Positions 50,611 through 59,270 are shown, counted from the first letter of the stretch. The stretch: 64,000 bases of DNA from RYN-230 sp963834515 (GCA_963834515.1 CAWICB010000007.1:372001-436000); one strand, 5' to 3'. The notes: generated by a model from the letters alone, not told the origin. Program-made: numbers and translations.

Positions 50611-51315
50611 ATGGCTGTCGACCTGCAGGAATTTGGCACCGCCCTGGCTGAGCTGAGCAGGCTGCGGTTCGGTGAAATGCGCGTCGAGGACGCGATGCGG
50701 GACATCGTGCAGACCACGCACACCATTTTCGACGTGGACGGGGCCGCTTTGATGCTGGCTGACGGCGAACATCACCTGCGCAATGTCGCGGCGTCCGACG
50801 ACCGGCTCCAGCACCTGGAAGACCTGCAGATATATCACCAGGAGGGCCCGTGCATCACGGCCTTCGAGGAGCAGCAGCTGACTGGCGCGGAGGACCTGTC
50901 CCAGGACCACCGCTGGCCCCAGTTCACCGCGGCCGCCGTCCAGCGCGGGGTCCGCGCCGTGCTGGCCAGCCCGCTGCCCTACAACCAGAACGCGGTGGGC
51001 GTGGTGGCGGTGCTGTCCGAGGAGCGCCATCCCTGGTCGCCCGAGGGTGAGCTGGCCCTGCTGGCGCTGACCGACCTGGCCGCGCTGCTCATCGCCAGCA
51101 TGATGCAGGGCGAGCAGCAGTCCAAGCTGGCCGCCCAGCTCCAGCTGGCGCTGAACACCCGGACCGTCATCGAGCAGGCCAAGGGCGTGCTGGTCGCCCA
51201 GCACGGGCTGTCCCCGCACGAGGCCTACCGGCAGCTGCGCGACCAGGCCCGCTCGGAACGCCGCAAGCTGGCTGCTGTTTCAGCCGACGTTGTGCGGAAA
51301 GCTGCAAGCCAATGA
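50611..51315 (+). CDS. GAF and ANTAR domain protein (RNA-binding antiterminator)
   Basis: A 234-residue protein. Residues 20-165 are a GAF domain (VDGAALMLADGEHHLRNVAA, HQEGPCITAFEEQQ, VLASPLPYNQNAVGVVAVLS). The ANTAR domain (about 175-230) has VIEQAKGVLVAQHGLSPHEA and YRQLRDQARSERRKL. ANTAR proteins bind paired hairpins in nascent RNA and prevent termination; the GAF part would sense a ligand or signal. Targets are unknown. ATG 50611. The C-terminus is complete. Confidence 0.92.
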   Translation: MAVDLQEFGTALAELSRLRFGEMRVEDAMRDIVQTTHTIFDVDGAALMLADGEHHLRNVAASDDRLQHLEDLQIYHQEGPCITAFEEQQLTGAEDLSQDHRWPQFTAAAVQRGVRAVLASPLPYNQNAVGVVAVLSEERHPWSPEGELALLALTDLAALLIASMMQGEQQSKLAAQLQLALNTRTVIEQAKGVLVAQHGLSPHEAYRQLRDQARSERRKLAAVSADVVRKAASQ

Positions 51316-51503
51316 AGGTGACCGCGTGCGGCCATTCTGGTCATACCGGAATAGTCGTGACGAAACCGCCAAGACCCCCGCGGTCCACCATAAGGTCGAT
51401 GCTCGTCATCGCGCGGCTCCGGCACTGTGTCGGGGTCGCTCCTCCTGGCAGCACCCGGCTATTCACCCAGAACAAACTGTCCCTGCTCGTCTAGGAGATG
51501 ACA

Positions 51504-51659
51504 ATGATCATCATCGGTATCGTCCTGCTTCTGCTCGGCTTCCTACTCAAAGTCGCGATCCTCTGGACGCTCGGCATCATCGTGCTGGTGGTGGGCCTGA
51601 TCCTGCTGCTGCTCGGATCGCTGGGGCACGCCGTGGGCCCGCGCCGTCACTACTGGTAA
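51504..51659 (+). CDS. DUF6131-type small hydrophobic protein
   Basis: A 51-residue protein, MIIIGIVLLLLGFLLKVAIL continuing through a second helix to LLLLGSLGHAVGPRRHYW. Two transmembrane helices and the C-terminal RRHYW are the marks of the small actinobacterial DUF6131 family. AGGAG lies 6 nt before ATG 51504. Function unknown; such genes often accompany stress or general regulator genes. It is followed by a strong bidirectional terminator. Confidence 0.85.
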   Translation: MIIIGIVLLLLGFLLKVAILWTLGIIVLVVGLILLLLGSLGHAVGPRRHYW

Positions 51660-51671
51660 CCGCCGCTAGCT

Positions 51672-51709
51672 GCGAGGGCCCGGCGGCCACGGCACCGCCG
51701 GGCCCTCGC
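51672..51709. terminator. Bidirectional hairpin terminator between convergent genes
   Basis: GCGAGGGCCCGGCGG (51672-51686), an 8-nt loop, and CCGCCGGGCCCTCGC (51695-51709): a perfect 15-bp stem. It lies between the stop of the DUF6131 gene and the stop of the GT39-like gene and can serve both. Confidence 0.85.
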
Positions 51710-51713
51710 CTGT

Positions 51714-53477
51714 TCAGTCCGGGTCGGGCCGGTCCGCCCGGTGGTACAGCCACAGCCAGATGTCGCTGACCTGCCACCGGTGGATGAGCTGGAACGGCTC
51801 CCCGCGCAGCACCAGGGGACGGCCCGGCTGTGGCGCGTCCGCTTCGGCCACCCAGACCCGGCTGACCCGGCTGAGCCGGCTGCGCACCACCCCCAGCGGG
51901 GCGTTCGTGCCGGAGATCGTGCCGGCCTGAACCGGTGACTGGCCGGCCGTGAGGTCGCGCAGCCGGGCCAGCCCGTACGGGTAGGCGGCCGCGAACGAGA
52001 CCATCCCCGGGCCCTGGGGATAGAGCACCGCTTCACCTGGGCGGCCGTACCGGGCGATGATCTGGTCCATGGCCCGGAGGTTGTCCACGTGACCGTCCGG
52101 TCCGCGCTCACCGAACTGGGCGGGCAGGCCGACTAGCACGATGAGCGCCAGCGCGGCCGGCCCGGCCACCCGGCCCAGCGCGGCCAGCCCGGCGCCGATC
52201 AGCAGGGCCGCGGCCGGCTCGCAGAACACGATGTACCGGAACGTGTAGACCGGCTGCAGCTGCGAGCCCAGGATCAGCAGGGCCGGTGGCACGGCCAGCC
52301 AGGGCAGGCCCAGCGCGGCCAGCCGGCCCGGCCAGGCGGCCTGGAACCGGGACCGCCCGCCTAGCGCGGCCACGGCCAGCGCCGCCGCCATCAAGGTCGC
52401 GACGGCGAGCACCGCCCCGGGAGTGCCGACCAGCCGCCCGGTGTCGGCCAGCGAGCCAGCCAGCGGTGTGCGCAGCCAGCCCACCTGACCCCGCTGCGCC
52501 CACGCCAGCGCCTCCAGCGGGAGCAGCACCGCGATCGCCGCCGTGACCGCGGCCAGCCACCGCCGGCCCACCTGGCGGCCGGTGCGGCTGCGCAGCATCA
52601 GCAGGGTCAGCCCGTGCGCCGCGATGAGCAGCAGGCCGAAGATGTTGGCCAGCCCGAGCGCGACCAGGCTGGCGCAGTACAGTATTTGCCCGGGGGGGCG
52701 ACCCCCCTGGACCCCCCGATCGCCGCTACGCGCCGAACGCCGGCTCGGCGAGCACCCGCCTGCGGCGGGCCCCGCCTCCCCGGCGCATGCCCGGGGGCGA
52801 CCCCCCTGGACCCCCCGATCGCCGCTACGCGCCGAAGGCCGGCTCGGCGAGCACCCGCCTGCGGCGGGCCCCGTCTCCCCGGCGCAGGGGCCTTCAGGTG
52901 CCTCCAGCAGCCGGGCCAGGCAGTAGGTGGCGGCGGTGGCGAAGGCGGTCTCCAGGGCGAACGGCCGCGCGTCCTCGCCGAACCAGCTGACTGCCGGGAT
53001 GGCGGCGAAGCTGAGCCCGGCGGCCAGCCCGGCCGGCGCTGATACCAGGCGCCGGCCGAGCGCGGTCAGCAGGCCCGCGGTGGCCGCCATGGCCAGCGCC
53101 GACGGCAGCCGCATGGCCAGCTCGCCGCTGCCGGCCAGCCGCACCTGCAGCCACATGAGCACGTAGTACATCCCGTGCACCGCGTCCAGCTGGCCGAGCA
53201 TCCGGATCAGCTGGGGGAAGGAACGGTGCACCGCGGACAGCGTGGCACCCTCGTCCCGCCAGAACGACGGCACCCCGATCCGGTACAGCATGACGGCCAG
53301 GGTGGCCAGCACGACGCAGGCCGGCGCTAGCCAGGACACCCAGCGGGCCGGCCCGGGTGCCGGAGCCGGGCCGGGGGGCGCCTGGTCCACGGCGGGCGGG
53401 GGCGGCGCGGTGGACGGCTCCGCGGCCACCACCGGAGCCACGCCGAGCTGCGTCGCGAATGGTGCATATTCGCCCAC
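51714..53477 (-). CDS. GT39-like membrane mannosyltransferase carrying an in-frame repeat insert
   Basis: A 587-residue polytopic protein. After a Pro-rich N-terminus, helix 1 lies near residue 50 and the first outer loop contains IGVPSFWRDEGATLSAVHRS, the Asp-Glu of GT-C glycosyltransferases that use polyprenyl-phosphate sugars. VSWFGEDARPFALETAFATA follows near 165. Residues about 195-262 are not homologous to the family: they are two tandem 33-residue translations of the ~100-bp GC repeat (GPAAGGCSPSRRSARSGDRG). After that, membrane helices resume. The insert lies in a hydrophilic stretch, so the enzyme may still fold. GTG 53477. Confidence 0.82.
   Translation of the reverse strand: MGEYAPFATQLGVAPVVAAEPSTAPPPPAVDQAPPGPAPAPGPARWVSWLAPACVVLATLAVMLYRIGVPSFWRDEGATLSAVHRSFPQLIRMLGQLDAVHGMYYVLMWLQVRLAGSGELAMRLPSALAMAATAGLLTALGRRLVSAPAGLAAGLSFAAIPAVSWFGEDARPFALETAFATAATYCLARLLEAPEGPCAGETGPAAGGCSPSRPSARSGDRGVQGGRPRACAGEAGPAAGGCSPSRRSARSGDRGVQGGRPPGQILYCASLVALGLANIFGLLLIAAHGLTLLMLRSRTGRQVGRRWLAAVTAAIAVLLPLEALAWAQRGQVGWLRTPLAGSLADTGRLVGTPGAVLAVATLMAAALAVAALGGRSRFQAAWPGRLAALGLPWLAVPPALLILGSQLQPVYTFRYIVFCEPAAALLIGAGLAALGRVAGPAALALIVLVGLPAQFGERGPDGHVDNLRAMDQIIARYGRPGEAVLYPQGPGMVSFAAAYPYGLARLRDLTAGQSPVQAGTISGTNAPLGVVRSRLSRVSRVWVAEADAPQPGRPLVLRGEPFQLIHRWQVSDIWLWLYHRADRPDPD
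52688..52787 (+). repeat. Dispersed ~100-bp GC-rich palindromic repeat, copy B (within a gene)
   Basis: Starts GCCCGGGGGGGCGACCCCCC and continues CGATCGCCGCTACGCGCCGA as in the other copies. It is followed directly by copy C with a period of 99 bp, so it adds 33 codons to the reverse-strand GT39-like gene without a frameshift. Confidence 0.9.
52789..52886 (+). repeat. Dispersed ~100-bp GC-rich palindromic repeat, copy C (within a gene)
   Basis: Almost identical to copy B; differences are two fewer G in the first hairpin, AAG for AAC near the second hairpin, and CCGTC for CCGCC near the end. The near identity suggests a recent tandem duplication. Confidence 0.9.
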
Positions 53478-53590
53478 GCTGAGCAGCGTATGGCCAGGTC
53501 AGCCGAGGTTAACGGGGTTACCGGCCTGGCTTTGCACAATCCAGACCGGATGTGGAGGCAGCCGTGACGTGCAGCTGGGGAGCCCGGGAT

Positions 53591-53881
53591 CTACCGCGAG
53601 GACAGCACCTCAGCTATCTTGGCCGCGGCCGCGGACGGGTCGTCGGCGTCATGCAGCAGCTCGCCCCACGACCACCGGTAGTACCAGCGGAGCCGGCCCA
53701 TGCCGTCGGTACCCGGAGTGCAGTCGATGCTCTCGGCCAGCATGGTCGCCCCGGGGATGAAAATGTGCAGCATCGCAGGGTAGGTGGTTTTCACCGAGGC
53801 ATGCAGTCCTCTGGTGTCAAGGGCGGTCGCGAGCCGGTGCAAATGGTAACTGCGTGCGTGATCGCGGGTTCCGTCCAGCAT
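53591..53881 (-). CDS. Hypothetical protein
   Basis: A 96-residue soluble protein from ATG 53881 (GGGG 2 nt upstream; a TTG at 53938 is an alternative). It begins MLDGTRDHARSYHLHRLATA and contains LHASVKTTYPAMLHIFIPGA, WYYRWSWGELLHDADD and a helical end. The Trp/Tyr-rich C-terminal part suggests a small mixed alpha/beta fold. I do not recognise the family. It is downstream of the large disordered membrane protein gene on the same strand, 53 bp away. Confidence 0.65.
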   Translation of the reverse strand: MLDGTRDHARSYHLHRLATALDTRGLHASVKTTYPAMLHIFIPGATMLAESIDCTPGTDGMGRLRWYYRWSWGELLHDADDPSAAAAKIAEVLSSR

Positions 53882-53934
53882 GTCCCCTGCCTTGCGTCGG
53901 TCGGCACATTGTCGCGGCGGGCGGGGTGGGTTTG

Positions 53935-56163
53935 TCAACCCTGACGAGAGTGATAGCCGCCATACCCGTCAGGGCCATATGGGTCGGTGTCCGGGCCACC
54001 CGGGTACCGCGTGGCCGGCTGGCTGTCTTCCGCGTATCCGGGGCCGTAACCAGCGTCGCCTGGCTGGGCGTGCTGGCCGTGGCTCGCTGAGTAGCCGGTG
54101 CTGTCCGGGTAGCCGGTGCTGTCCGGGTAACCACGGCCGCTGTGCCGGGCGCCGCCGCTGCGGTACGGGCCGCTTTCCGGGTACGTGCTGCCGTTCCGGT
54201 AGCCGGCGCTGTCCTGGTACCCGCCGTGGGCGGCCGGGTACGCGGCCGGCGGCTGGGTGGTGGCTGCAGGTGGCGCCGAATACCAGGCCGTGCCCTGGTC
54301 GTGGCGGCCGTGGCTACTCTGGCTGGCTGCCACCGGATAGCCGTCCCGGCCCGGCGCGTAGGGGTCCGGGTACCCGCCGGCCGTCCCGTGTTTCCCGGCC
54401 GGGCCGGGGCCGTAGCCGGACTGGCTGCTGGCCGCCTGGGCAGCCGGCGGGTACGACGGCCCGGTAGTTTCCGCCGGGGTGCTGTCCACGAAACTGCCGT
54501 ACGGGTTCCCGGCGCCGGCCTGCGGTGACGTTGTCCCGGCCGGGTTCCTGTCCTCGGCCCAGGATGGCCGGACCGCGTTCGGGCCGGTCCGCTCACCGGC
54601 GGCGGTGGGGTAGCCGTGCCTGCTGGCCGGGCCACGGTACTCGGGCGGCTGGTCCGCTGGGCCCGGGTAGCTGCCCGGATCCGCTGGTGCCGGGTAACCA
54701 CCACGATCCGGGCCGCGCTGGTACCCCCCGGTGTCCGCACCGTTGCCCCGGGCGGGCTCGCGGCGGGCCGCCTGCCCCGGGCCGCGATACGACCGGCCGT
54801 TTCCGGCCCTGGTGGTGTCACGGGAGAATGCCGGGCTGGTCAGCGGGTCGTCGTCGGCTGCCGGGCGGGCCGTGGACCGGCGCGGGGCGGGGTCAGCCGG
54901 GCTGACCGGCCCGGTGCCGATCGGCCCGGTGCTGACCGAGCTGGCGCTGACCGGAACCGGGGGGGCCGGCCGGTCGGCCGCGGCGCGCTGCGGGTCACGG
55001 GCCAGCATCCGCTGGGTCGCGCCGTAGTCGTGGCCACTGGCGGACCGCCCGGCGCGGCCACCCGGGCGCGGGCCGGCCGCCCGGCCGTCGCGGTCCGGGG
55101 CCTCCGGCGGCCGGGTACCGCGGGGCCGGGCCGCGGGCGGCCGCCCACTGGACCGGCTGGCCGGGGTCGCATCGAGGTGCTGGGTGGCATCCTGCTGCCC
55201 AGCCAGGTCGCGGCCCGGGCGGCCGGCCGTGCGGTCCTCAGCAGCGGCCGTGCGGTCCCGGCCCGGCCGCGGCGCGGCGGGCCGTGCGGCCGCGGCGCGG
55301 GCCGGCTGGGCGGCGGGTGCCGCCGGGCTGCTGGACTGCGCGCTGCGCGCGGTGGTAGCCAGCGGCTTGTCGGCGGACAGTTCGGCCCAGTACTGCTCGT
55401 CGGACAGCTTGTCCCACTCGGTGCTGGGCCAGTCATCGTCGTCGTCATGCTTGCTGCGAGACGGCCGGCCGCCGCGCTGCTTGGGCTGGTTGCGCGGCCG
55501 TGTCTTGCCGGCCGGCCGGGGAATGTCGGCCCGGACCCGCGGGAACACGTCGGAATCGGCCAGGTCGGGATCGGCGCTGATCTGGGCCGTGGCGTAGCCG
55601 TCCGGGGCCGCGGCGGACGGGCCGGTGTCGTAGAGCGCGGCCACCGGCCCGGTGCCGAAGCTGTCGTCGGTGGCCGTGCGGGCCGGCGCTCCGGCCTGGC
55701 CGCCCCGGGCGGGCCGGGCCGCTGACTGCACGACGGTCTCGGTGGCATCGTCGTAGCGCGCGCCGTGGCGGGTGCCCGGGGAGCGTTCGGCACGCTGCCC
55801 GTTGTATCCGCCGACCGGGGCGCGCTCGCCGTAGCCACGGGGCGACGGCTCATAGCCACGGGGCTGGCCGTACCCGGCCTCCTCGTAGCCGTCCGCGCGG
55901 CCGAAGTCGCGGCTGTCCCGGCCGGGACGGCCGGACCGTGCCGGAGCGCGGCCCGCGGGCCGGCGGCCGGGCCGTGACTGCGGGGCGGCGCCGGGATCCC
56001 ACCCGGCGCTGCCGGTCTCCTGGCCCCGGCCGCGGAGCCGGTCCCGGACGCCCAGCCGCCGGGCTGGCTCGTCCTCGTCATCGTGTCCACGCCGCATGCT
56101 GAAGAAAGCTGCTACCAGGAACGCGACGATCACGGCAACAAGGCCGATCACGAGCAGAAACAT
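53935..56163 (-). CDS. Large intrinsically disordered single-span membrane protein
   Basis: A 742-residue protein. Residues 1-24 are one transmembrane helix (MFLLVIGLVAVIVAFLVAAF), followed by RRGHDDEDEPARRLGVRDRL and a tail of nearly 700 residues rich in Pro, Gly, Arg, Ala, Asp and Tyr. One ordered-looking island, DDDWPSTEWDKLSDEQYWAE near residue 250, recurs in actinomycete hypotheticals. The last 200 residues have many GY(P/x)-type motifs, including the exact duplication GYPDSTGYPDSTGY. No enzymatic domain is seen. ATG 56163 puts the helix at the N-terminus; longer starts would bury it. Confidence 0.8.
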   Translation of the reverse strand: MFLLVIGLVAVIVAFLVAAFFSMRRGHDDEDEPARRLGVRDRLRGRGQETGSAGWDPGAAPQSRPGRRPAGRAPARSGRPGRDSRDFGRADGYEEAGYGQPRGYEPSPRGYGERAPVGGYNGQRAERSPGTRHGARYDDATETVVQSAARPARGGQAGAPARTATDDSFGTGPVAALYDTGPSAAAPDGYATAQISADPDLADSDVFPRVRADIPRPAGKTRPRNQPKQRGGRPSRSKHDDDDDWPSTEWDKLSDEQYWAELSADKPLATTARSAQSSSPAAPAAQPARAAAARPAAPRPGRDRTAAAEDRTAGRPGRDLAGQQDATQHLDATPASRSSGRPPAARPRGTRPPEAPDRDGRAAGPRPGGRAGRSASGHDYGATQRMLARDPQRAAADRPAPPVPVSASSVSTGPIGTGPVSPADPAPRRSTARPAADDDPLTSPAFSRDTTRAGNGRSYRGPGQAARREPARGNGADTGGYQRGPDRGGYPAPADPGSYPGPADQPPEYRGPASRHGYPTAAGERTGPNAVRPSWAEDRNPAGTTSPQAGAGNPYGSFVDSTPAETTGPSYPPAAQAASSQSGYGPGPAGKHGTAGGYPDPYAPGRDGYPVAASQSSHGRHDQGTAWYSAPPAATTQPPAAYPAAHGGYQDSAGYRNGSTYPESGPYRSGGARHSGRGYPDSTGYPDSTGYSASHGQHAQPGDAGYGPGYAEDSQPATRYPGGPDTDPYGPDGYGGYHSRQG

Positions 56164-56365
56164 CGCACCACCCAACGCGCGATGGCCATGTGGTGGCCCC
56201 AGCGAGGCACACGCGGCCATCACGCGGGCCTTCCCCTGTGTCGCTAGCGCCCTCGAATCCCCATAAGGCAGAGCTACTGGTCAGTCAGTCTGGCGGACCG
56301 TAAGGGCCCTGTCATGCGTTTAGGGATTTTTTTGCCAAGCCCGTTTACTTAGCGCGATCGTGCGA

Positions 56366-56989
56366 TTACGGGTTAGCCGTTGCGGTCAGCCGGCCGCGCG
56401 CTATCGTCGCTTGTGCGATGGCCATCCACGCGGTTTTCATGGACACTCCGCTGGGCAGCGAGAGTTCCTTGTTCAGCGCGTAAACAGTAAAGCGGTACAT
56501 GTGCTTGCTATTGACTGGGCAAGGCGGATCGTACCGCGCCGTTCCCTTGCTGTTGTCGGCCACCCGGGCCCCGGTCGGGACGTGCCCGATCAGCGTGCCA
56601 CTGGTCTGCGGGCCGATATCGAACACGATCCAGTAGATATACGGGGTGATCGGCGCCGATGAATCGTCCACGACGAGGGCAAGCGATTTAGTAGCTGTGG
56701 GCGCGCCGGTCCAGTGGATGGACGGGCTCAGCCCGGCGCCGTGGCACGTGTACCGGGCCGGGATCGGGCTGGCCGTGGTGAACGCCTGACTGGTCACGGT
56801 CATGTTGGCCGGCACGAACGCACGGACCGTCTTGGCCCGGCCCACCAGCCCGCACCCGCTGAGCCCGGTCACCAGGACCAGCCCGGCCAGTGCGGCCCGG
56901 ACCGGCCGGCTGGCCAGCCGCCGGCGCCCCGCCCGGTTACCCGGCCGGCTGCACGCGCCATCACCGCCATCGCTCGCCGTGTGGCCCAC
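56366..56989 (-). CDS. PEBP/YbhB-family lipoprotein
   Basis: A 207-residue protein. A long N-region leads to the hydrophobic stretch AALAGLVLVTGLSGC (lipobox LSGC near residue 46). The mature domain is a phosphatidylethanolamine-binding/YbhB fold: IPARYTCHGAGLSPSIHWTG, SLALVVDDSSAP, YWIVFDIGPQTSG, ARYDPPCPVNSKHMYRFTVY and the C-terminal helix. Such proteins bind phospholipid headgroups or inhibit kinases; the role here is unknown. It would be anchored to the outer face of the membrane. GTG 56989 start. Confidence 0.87.
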   Translation of the reverse strand: MGHTASDGGDGACSRPGNRAGRRRLASRPVRAALAGLVLVTGLSGCGLVGRAKTVRAFVPANMTVTSQAFTTASPIPARYTCHGAGLSPSIHWTGAPTATKSLALVVDDSSAPITPYIYWIVFDIGPQTSGTLIGHVPTGARVADNSKGTARYDPPCPVNSKHMYRFTVYALNKELSLPSGVSMKTAWMAIAQATIARGRLTATANP

Positions 56990-57353
56990 GCTGGCTGATC
57001 GTACGCGGTCCCAGGCAGTTCCCGGGCCGCCAGTCCGCGGCCGGTGCCGGGCTGGGCCCGGTGACCGCCGCCGGGGAAGCGGCCGGTAATTCCGCTCCGG
57101 TCATTCACCGGGTGGGCAGGCAAAGGCTGGGCCGCTGGTGTGAGGTTTGCCACCGGGCCAGCTATGAGTGGCCGTGGCCAGCTCCAGATATTGCCGGCAC
57201 AATGCCGGTGGCCAGCATCATGGCCGCCCCGGCCACCGGTACGGCCACGATGCTGGCCACCGGGCCAGGCCCGCCAATTGCCGACCGGATTTCCCGGGCT
57301 GGGGTTAAGCCGGGCCCGGAACTCCGATTGGGTATCGCACTTGACCACCCCGG
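56990..57353. other. Intergenic region between sepH and the PEBP lipoprotein gene
   Basis: These 364 bp carry no supported gene. They contain a lower-GC part (57130-57350) with repeated GGCCACCGG-type motifs; the lipoprotein promoter should be near 57000. No RNA gene is recognised. Confidence 0.45.
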
Positions 57354-58364
57354 CTAGTCAGGCTGCCGTGAGGTGCCAAACATAATTTCGTCCCAGGACG
57401 GCACGGATGAACGCCGGGAACGGCCGCCGGCCGCCTTGCGGGCCCGGCCACGCTGTGGCACGGCGGGCTCTCTGGAATCGGCGGCTGCGGCGGGAGCCAG
57501 CTCGTCGGCGTCCGGCGTCCGGGGATCGGCCGGCCCGGCTGTGGCGGCGCCGGTGCTGTCCGGTGCGGTGCTGTCTGGTGCGGGTGTCCCGGCGGCCGCG
57601 GCTGGTGCCGCACTAGCCGGGCCCGGGCTGGGTGGCCCCGGGCGGGCAGCGGCTACGGCCCGCCCCGCTGCGGCACCGGGTGGTGACGGGGACGGCTCGG
57701 CGGCCTGGGCCGGGCCCAGCCGGCTTCCGATCGGGGTCACGGTCGCCCGCATCGGCGCCACTGGTGACGGTCCCAGTGCGGGCAGGTCGGCTTCCGGCAG
57801 CGAGAGCCGGGCCCCGTTATCGTCGGCCGGCGTGACGTGCCGGCGGCGCGGGTCGAACGCCCACTCGGCCATCTGCGGCCGCCCGCCGACGGTGAACATC
57901 AGCTGGACCTGCCAGGTGCTGTCGCCCTGTTTCCGTGAGTCCCACTGCACCTCTTCGGCCGGCACGCCGAGTTCTGCGAGGCGCTCGGCGACGATATCGC
58001 CGAGCCGTGGCCCAGGACCGGACTCCCCGGGCCGCCGGATGGTCGCGCCCTGGGACTCCTGTGCCCGGTAGGCCCGTTCCGCCAGGACCGGCCCCTCGAA
58101 CCGGCGCACGCGCTCGATCGGCACGCCTGCGGCGTCGGCTATCTCCTCCGCGGTCTCTCCGGCACGAATACGGTCCTGGATCTCCTTGGGTCGCAAGGGA
58201 CTCTCCACTTCGATCTCGTACTGCGCGAGCCGGGAGAACTGCCCCCGGGCCACGATCCGCAACCGGTCGTCGATCGGCAGCGAGAAGCGCCCGCCGCGCC
58301 CCGGCACCGCGAGGACGGCATAACTGCCGTCCTCGCTGACCGCGACGATGCGCAGTTCCTGCAT
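57354..58364 (-). CDS. sepH: Septation protein SepH
   Basis: A 336-residue protein. The N-terminal DUF3071 domain (1-180) reads MQELRIVAVSEDGSYAVLAV, IEVESPLRPKEIQDRIRAGE, and a helix-turn-helix part (TAEEIADAAGVPIERVRRFE). Then comes a long Pro/Ala-rich linker, and the short conserved C-terminal motif SWDEIMFG near 325. In Streptomyces SepH directly stimulates FtsZ assembly at septa. ATG 58364. Domain order and length are typical; it is intact. Confidence 0.95.
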   Translation of the reverse strand: MQELRIVAVSEDGSYAVLAVPGRGGRFSLPIDDRLRIVARGQFSRLAQYEIEVESPLRPKEIQDRIRAGETAEEIADAAGVPIERVRRFEGPVLAERAYRAQESQGATIRRPGESGPGPRLGDIVAERLAELGVPAEEVQWDSRKQGDSTWQVQLMFTVGGRPQMAEWAFDPRRRHVTPADDNGARLSLPEADLPALGPSPVAPMRATVTPIGSRLGPAQAAEPSPSPPGAAAGRAVAAARPGPPSPGPASAAPAAAAGTPAPDSTAPDSTGAATAGPADPRTPDADELAPAAAADSREPAVPQRGRARKAAGGRSRRSSVPSWDEIMFGTSRQPD

Positions 58365-58622
58365 CGGCGTCCCTTCTGCACCGGCCAGCGGGCTGGCCAG
58401 CGTGCTGCCGTGCGAGGGCGTAGCTCGGACTTCCCCCGGGGACGAGTCTGTCGGTCGCGAGGACTCCTGGCCAGTACCGGGCCGGCATGTCCCGCAGATC
58501 ACCGCACACTATTTGCCGTCAGCCGGGCAGGTGAGCAGAACGTGGATAGTCCGCCGCGGGCCAGATGGGCTAGCATCGACCCGGTTACGTTCGGTCACAG
58601 AAAAATTCCACCCGGTCCAGCA

Positions 58623-58651
58623 TTCATCTCTACTTTGTCAGTAGCTATACT
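58623..58651 (+). promoter_or_regulatory. Possible promoter of the MarR gene
   Basis: TTCATC (58623-58628) and TATACT (58646-58651) are 17 bp apart. The dyad AGTA-gcta-TACT (58640-58651) overlaps the -10. The start codon is about 50 bp further on. Confidence 0.4.
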
Positions 58652-58700
58652 CGCCTTTAGCCGCCGAGCGGCAGCGCACGGGACGACGAAAGGGCCTACG

Positions 58701-59168
58701 GTGCACTCAGCTGACCTTGCCGATGCGGTATCCCGGCTGCGCCGGGCCATGCGGCGCGCGGCCCGGGCCGCGGATCCATCCTCCGGGCTGTCCGTGGCCC
58801 AGCTGGAGATGCTGTCCTGCATCGGGGAGAACCCGGGTTCGCGGCCCGGGCAGCTGGCCACCCAGCTGCGGCTGGCGCCGAGCTCGGTGGCGACACTGGC
58901 CAACTCACTGCGCCAGGCTGAACTGGTGACCAGGACCGGCGGTGCCCGCGACCGGCGCACCGCGTCGCTGCGTCTCACTGTGGCCGGCGAGGCGGCCGTG
59001 CTGCGCTGGAAGACGGTGAACGAGCGGCTGCTCAGCCTGGCCCTGGGCAGCCTGCCCCAGACCAGCCGGAGCACGCTGGAGGACGCGCTGCCCGCGCTGG
59101 CCGACCTGGCCGGGGCGGTCGACGCGCTGGCCGACGAGCCCGCCGAAGAAGCGCAAGCCGCGTCCTGA
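58701..59168 (+). CDS. MarR-family transcriptional regulator
   Basis: A 155-residue winged-helix regulator: DAVSRLRRAMRRAARAADPS, SVAQLEMLSCIGENPGSRPG, RLAPSSVATLANSLRQAELV (recognition helix region), RTGGARDRRTASLRLTVAGE (wing). The MMPL transporter gene converges on it, only about 100 bp away, and is a plausible target. GTG 58701 with AAAGGG upstream. Confidence 0.92.
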   Translation: MHSADLADAVSRLRRAMRRAARAADPSSGLSVAQLEMLSCIGENPGSRPGQLATQLRLAPSSVATLANSLRQAELVTRTGGARDRRTASLRLTVAGEAAVLRWKTVNERLLSLALGSLPQTSRSTLEDALPALADLAGAVDALADEPAEEAQAAS

Positions 59169-59170
59169 GC

Positions 59171-59270
59171 TGCGCTGGCGAGGCGGGGCGCGCCGCGGGC
59201 GTGTACCCGCCGAGCCGACGTTCGGCGCGAAGCGGCGATCGGGGGGCTCCGGGGGGTCGCCCCCCCGGGC
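59171..59270 (-). repeat. Dispersed ~100-bp GC-rich palindromic repeat, copy D
   Basis: Reversed, it reads TAGCCCGGGGGGGCGACCCC, then GATCGCCGCTTCGCGCCGAA and CGTCGGCTCGGCGGGTACAC. It fills the whole gap between the convergent MarR and MMPL stops and touches the MMPL stop codon. The position suggests a role as a terminator or simply a tolerated insertion site. Confidence 0.88.

Noticed and set aside
47804..52886. Repeats as a CRISPR array
   Set aside because: Only four copies of about 100 bp, no regular spacers, no cas genes; two copies are directly adjacent.
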